Source: Bradyrhizobium campsiandrae (GTDB lineage: Bacteria > Pseudomonadota > Alphaproteobacteria > Rhizobiales > Xanthobacteraceae). Taken from it: 64,000 bases of DNA. The DNA lies in assembly GCF_014529705.1 (NCBI RefSeq), contig NZ_JAANIH010000031.1, positions 1 through 64,000 of the forward strand, written 5' to 3'. Made by a program: the position numbers and the translations under genes. Below the pieces are notes generated by a model that saw nothing but the letters and a program-made list of their open reading frames with translations, did no database searches and was not told the origin of the DNA. Of the stretch, positions 62,228-64,000 are shown in pieces; within the stretch, counting starts at the first letter, position 1; each line of letters starts with the position of its first letter.

Positions 62228-62243
62228 CGTGATTCCTCTTTGT

Positions 62244-62261
62244 CTACCTGTCACTTGGTAG
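62244..62261. promoter_or_regulatory. TetR-2 operator, copy 1
   Basis: CTACC-tgtcactt-GGTAG lies 17 bp upstream of the GST start. An identical 18-bp copy is at 62299-62316 in the same divergent promoter region. Confidence 0.75.
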
Positions 62262-62298
62262 GTCCGATATGAAGACTTCCAATTCGGCTGGTCAAGCC

Positions 62299-62316
62299 CT
62301 ACCTGTCACTTGGTAG
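62299..62316. promoter_or_regulatory. TetR-2 operator, copy 2
   Basis: An identical CTACC-tgtcactt-GGTAG, 24 bp upstream of the TetR-2 start. The two copies are 55 bp apart (centre to centre) and could bind two dimers across the shared promoter. Confidence 0.75.
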
Positions 62317-62340
62317 ATAACGAAGCAGTGAGGCGACGAC

Positions 62341-62904
62341 GTGAGTTCAAGCGCTCGAGAGGCCATCTTGGCGGCAGCAAAGCGGACCGCGCAGGCGCAC
62401 GGCTATGGCGGCCTGAACTTCCGCGATCTCGCCGATGAAGTCGGGATCAAGGCCGCCAGCATCTACCACCATTTTCCAAGCAAGGCCGATCTGGGCGCGG
62501 CCGTCGCGCGGCGTTACTGGGAGGACACCGCCGCCCAGCTCGAGGCGATGCTGGCGGAAACCGCCGATCCCGTCCGCTGCCTGCGTCGATATCCCGAAGT
62601 GTTTCGCAAAGCGCTCGAGAACGACAATCGCATGTGCCTCTGCAGCTTCATGTCCGCGGAAGTCGAGGACCTGCCGGGCGCGGTCAAGAAGGAAGTCCTG
62701 GCATTTGCCGATGTCAACGTGGCGTGGCTGAGCAAGCTGCTGGTGGCAGCTAGCCTGGTCAGTTCGAGAAAGAGCGAACAGCGCGCCCGCGCCATTTTCG
62801 CAGCCATCGCCGGCGCGCAGCTCATCGCCAGGAGCCGCTCCGATATTTCACTCTACGATTCGACGATCGACAATTATCGCGCTGCGGGTCTTCTGCCGGT
62901 GTAG
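62341..62904 (+). CDS. TetR-family regulator 2
   Basis: A 187-residue TetR starting at GTG 62341. The HTH is REAILAAAKRTAQAHGYGGLNFRDLADEVGIKAASIYHHFPSKADL. The C-terminal half includes MCLCSFMSAEVEDLPGAVKKE, similar to TetR-1. Two identical palindromes between it and the divergent GST gene are its likely operators. The operator arms match those of TetR-1, so cross-regulation is possible. Confidence 0.92.
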   Translation: MSSSAREAILAAAKRTAQAHGYGGLNFRDLADEVGIKAASIYHHFPSKADLGAAVARRYWEDTAAQLEAMLAETADPVRCLRRYPEVFRKALENDNRMCLCSFMSAEVEDLPGAVKKEVLAFADVNVAWLSKLLVAASLVSSRKSEQRARAIFAAIAGAQLIARSRSDISLYDSTIDNYRAAGLLPV

Positions 62905-62942
62905 ATGGTTCTGACATCAGACCGCAGTGGGGCAGCGACGCC

Positions 62943-62999
62943 CTACTCCCACTCGATCGTCCCGGGCGGCTTGCTGGTCACGTCGTACACCATCACGTT
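62943..62999 (-). pseudogene. guaA: 3'-terminal fragment of guaA (GMP synthase), likely attachment site
   Basis: The minus strand reads NVMVYDVTSKPPGTIEWE and then stop, the invariant C-terminus of GMP synthase. Just beyond Glu-Asn the frame loses similarity at about 63003, so only about 19 codons exist here and there is no guaA body in this window. Such isolated guaA ends arise when islands integrate site-specifically into the 3' end of guaA and duplicate it. This copy would be the distal attachment site, with intact guaA beyond the right edge. Confidence 0.8.
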
Positions 63000-63085
63000 C
63001 TCCGGGCCTGAAGGGCCGCCCGGCCGAACGGACTGTAGTGCATTTTTGTGCATTGTCAGCGTAACTCACAACAATCAACTTGGGA

Positions 63086-63328
63086 TCAGAATTTAATCTT
63101 GCGCAACCTTGGTCGCTCGCGAGGCGGAATATCGCCTTCACGCAAGGGCGACGCCATCAGCGAGCGTACAATGCTCGGGACTTTCGACAATCGCAGCCAT
63201 TCGTCGTAACTTAGGACAACAACCTGCTTTTTGCCGTGACGCGTGATCACGACGGGTTTGCCCTCGATGGCTTCATCGACGACCGCGGAGAGATTGGCCT
63301 TTGCATCACGAAGCTGAACTTTGCGCAC
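63086..63328 (-). CDS. Phd/YefM-family antitoxin, orphan
   Basis: An 80-residue protein with the Phd/YefM fold: RKVQLRDAKANLSAVVDEAIEGKPVVITRHGKKQVVVLSYDEWLRL. The C-terminal tail after SYDEWLRL (about 35 residues) is basic and would bind a toxin. GTG 63328 has GAGG six bases upstream; a GTG 12 bases further 5' is also possible. The partner toxin gene normally follows, but the 86 bp before the guaA fragment are too short to hold one. The pair appears broken at the attachment site. Confidence 0.82.
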   Translation of the reverse strand: MRKVQLRDAKANLSAVVDEAIEGKPVVITRHGKKQVVVLSYDEWLRLSKVPSIVRSLMASPLREGDIPPRERPRLRKIKF

Positions 63329-63348
63329 GGCGTACCTCACTTAGTCGT

Positions 63349-63436
63349 AGCAGCCGTAGGATGGGTAGAGCGAAAGCGAAACCCATCAATTCTTTTCCGA
63401 CGCGATGGGTTTCGCTGCGCTCTACCCATCCTACGG
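63349..63436. repeat. Intergenic palindrome (GTAGGATGGGTAGAGCG type)
   Basis: CCGTAGGATGGGTAGAGCG and CGCTCTACCCATCCTACGG form long complementary arms with inner AAACCCATC/GATGGGTTT. It is the same family as the element at 16981-17072. It sits between the antitoxin and the SUKH-like gene inside the putative island. Confidence 0.75.
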
Positions 63437-63447
63437 GCTACTGCTCA

Positions 63448-64000
63448 TTAGCTATTGCGCTCGACCAGATCGGACCAGAACGTGATGTGCTTGACGGGTT
63501 GCGATAGCGGACGGCTCGGATCAACAAAGTCGCGCTCAAAATAGTCGGCCAAGTCAGCACCGTAATAGATCAGGTCGGACTGATAGATCGAGAAAACAGG
63601 GTTTCCTGGCTCATTTGGCTCCGCAGGCAAGTAACGATGCGAGACCAAAGGGATCAACTTAGGCGCGCTGCCGATGATCTTCTCAAGCACCTCCGATCGA
63701 GCCTCGGCCGTTCCAGGCTTATCGCCCCACTCCGGCCACCACAGGGCGTTGTTTTCAACATCGAATAGAAGCCCCTCCAAGGGCCACTTCAGCATCTCGC
63801 GAATTTCCTTGTCGTCCGAACGCCAATCGTAGCCAAGGATAGGCCGACGATCTCGTAGCAGAGCCACAAGATCCGGCGGAAATACAAGGCCGTACTTGGC
63901 CTGTGCAACATCAAGTTCGGACTGCGTATAGCCCTCCGCCCACAAGCGACCTTCCGCCCGACGCTTTCGCTGAAAATCACTGATGATCGGTTCGCCAAAT
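63448..64000 (-). CDS. SMI1/KNR4 (SUKH)-like protein, 5' end outside window
   Basis: The minus-strand frame is open from the right edge to the TAG at 63448-63450, at least 183 residues. AEGYTQSELDVAQAKYGLVFPPDLVALLRDRRP is the typical SUKH opening. LEGLLFDVENNALWWPEWG and VFSIYQSDLIYYGADLADYF follow. SUKH proteins include immunity proteins against secreted nuclease or deaminase toxins, but many have no known toxin. A TTG within the frame at 63945 could be a start, but conserved residues continue upstream of it, so the true start is probably beyond 64000. Confidence 0.75.
   Translation of the reverse strand, partial: FGEPIISDFQRKRRAEGRLWAEGYTQSELDVAQAKYGLVFPPDLVALLRDRRPILGYDWRSDDKEIREMLKWPLEGLLFDVENNALWWPEWGDKPGTAEARSEVLEKIIGSAPKLIPLVSHRYLPAEPNEPGNPVFSIYQSDLIYYGADLADYFERDFVDPSRPLSQPVKHITFWSDLVERNS

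Noticed and set aside
62943..62999. A complete guaA gene extending to the right
   Set aside because: In-frame codons upstream of NVMVYDV show no GMP synthase sequence, and the antitoxin gene starts within 90 bp.

Overview
The window is a high-GC chromosomal segment from an alphaproteobacterium. Bradyrhizobium is the most likely genus, judging from the dnaB-alr, radA-cvpA-purF and livGFKHM blocks, the GC-rich codon use and several families of long intergenic palindromes. This is inference from sequence alone. There are no rRNA genes, canonical tRNA genes, CRISPR arrays or complete insertion sequences.

Layout. 1-15.6 kb is core housekeeping: dnaB (5' end off the window), alr, xth, a frameshifted SGNH hydrolase, a GFA protein, a TauE-type exporter, a periplasmic binding protein overlapping a GGDEF/EAL protein, radA, cvpA, purF, a 47-residue membrane protein, an SDR and a beta-propeller. 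15.7-32 kb holds a solitary LivK paralogue, the der region, an acyl-CoA ligase, NnrU, prfC, sugE behind a guanidine-II riboswitch, pit with its DUF47 partner, and a complete livGFKHM operon. 32-35.5 kb has a PAS-like protein, a Spx/ArsC-like protein, csaA, a GST and a DUF429 protein.

35.5-38 kb is the most unusual part. A gene-poor stretch of about 1.1 kb precedes a Ro60/Rsr orthologue (TROVE-VWA). It carries a terminated small transcript and then four tandem RNA modules. All four share one closing-helix architecture, supported by compensatory base changes. Two carry circularly permuted tRNA-like domains in the order T-arm, closed acceptor stem, D-arm. I interpret them as a cluster of bacterial Y RNAs (YrlA-like) co-transcribed with their protein partner.

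38-46 kb contains an overlapping DUF2892/ECF sigma/AhpD trio, a serine hydrolase, a ThDP enzyme and a PadR regulator with a His-rich N-terminus. 46.3-53.6 kb is a tightly overlapping five-gene operon, SWIM, DUF5691, MoxR-type AAA+, DUF5682 and VWA, comparable to E. coli yehLMPQ and of unknown function. 53.6-62.9 kb is regulator-rich (LysR, MarR-GNAT fusion, two TetR proteins with readable operators, AraC) and includes a deformylase-like protein lacking two of three metal ligands.

At 62.94 kb the last 19 codons of guaA appear on the minus strand without the rest of the gene. They are followed by an orphan Phd-type antitoxin and a SUKH-like protein. This looks like the distal attachment site of a genomic island that continues past the right edge.
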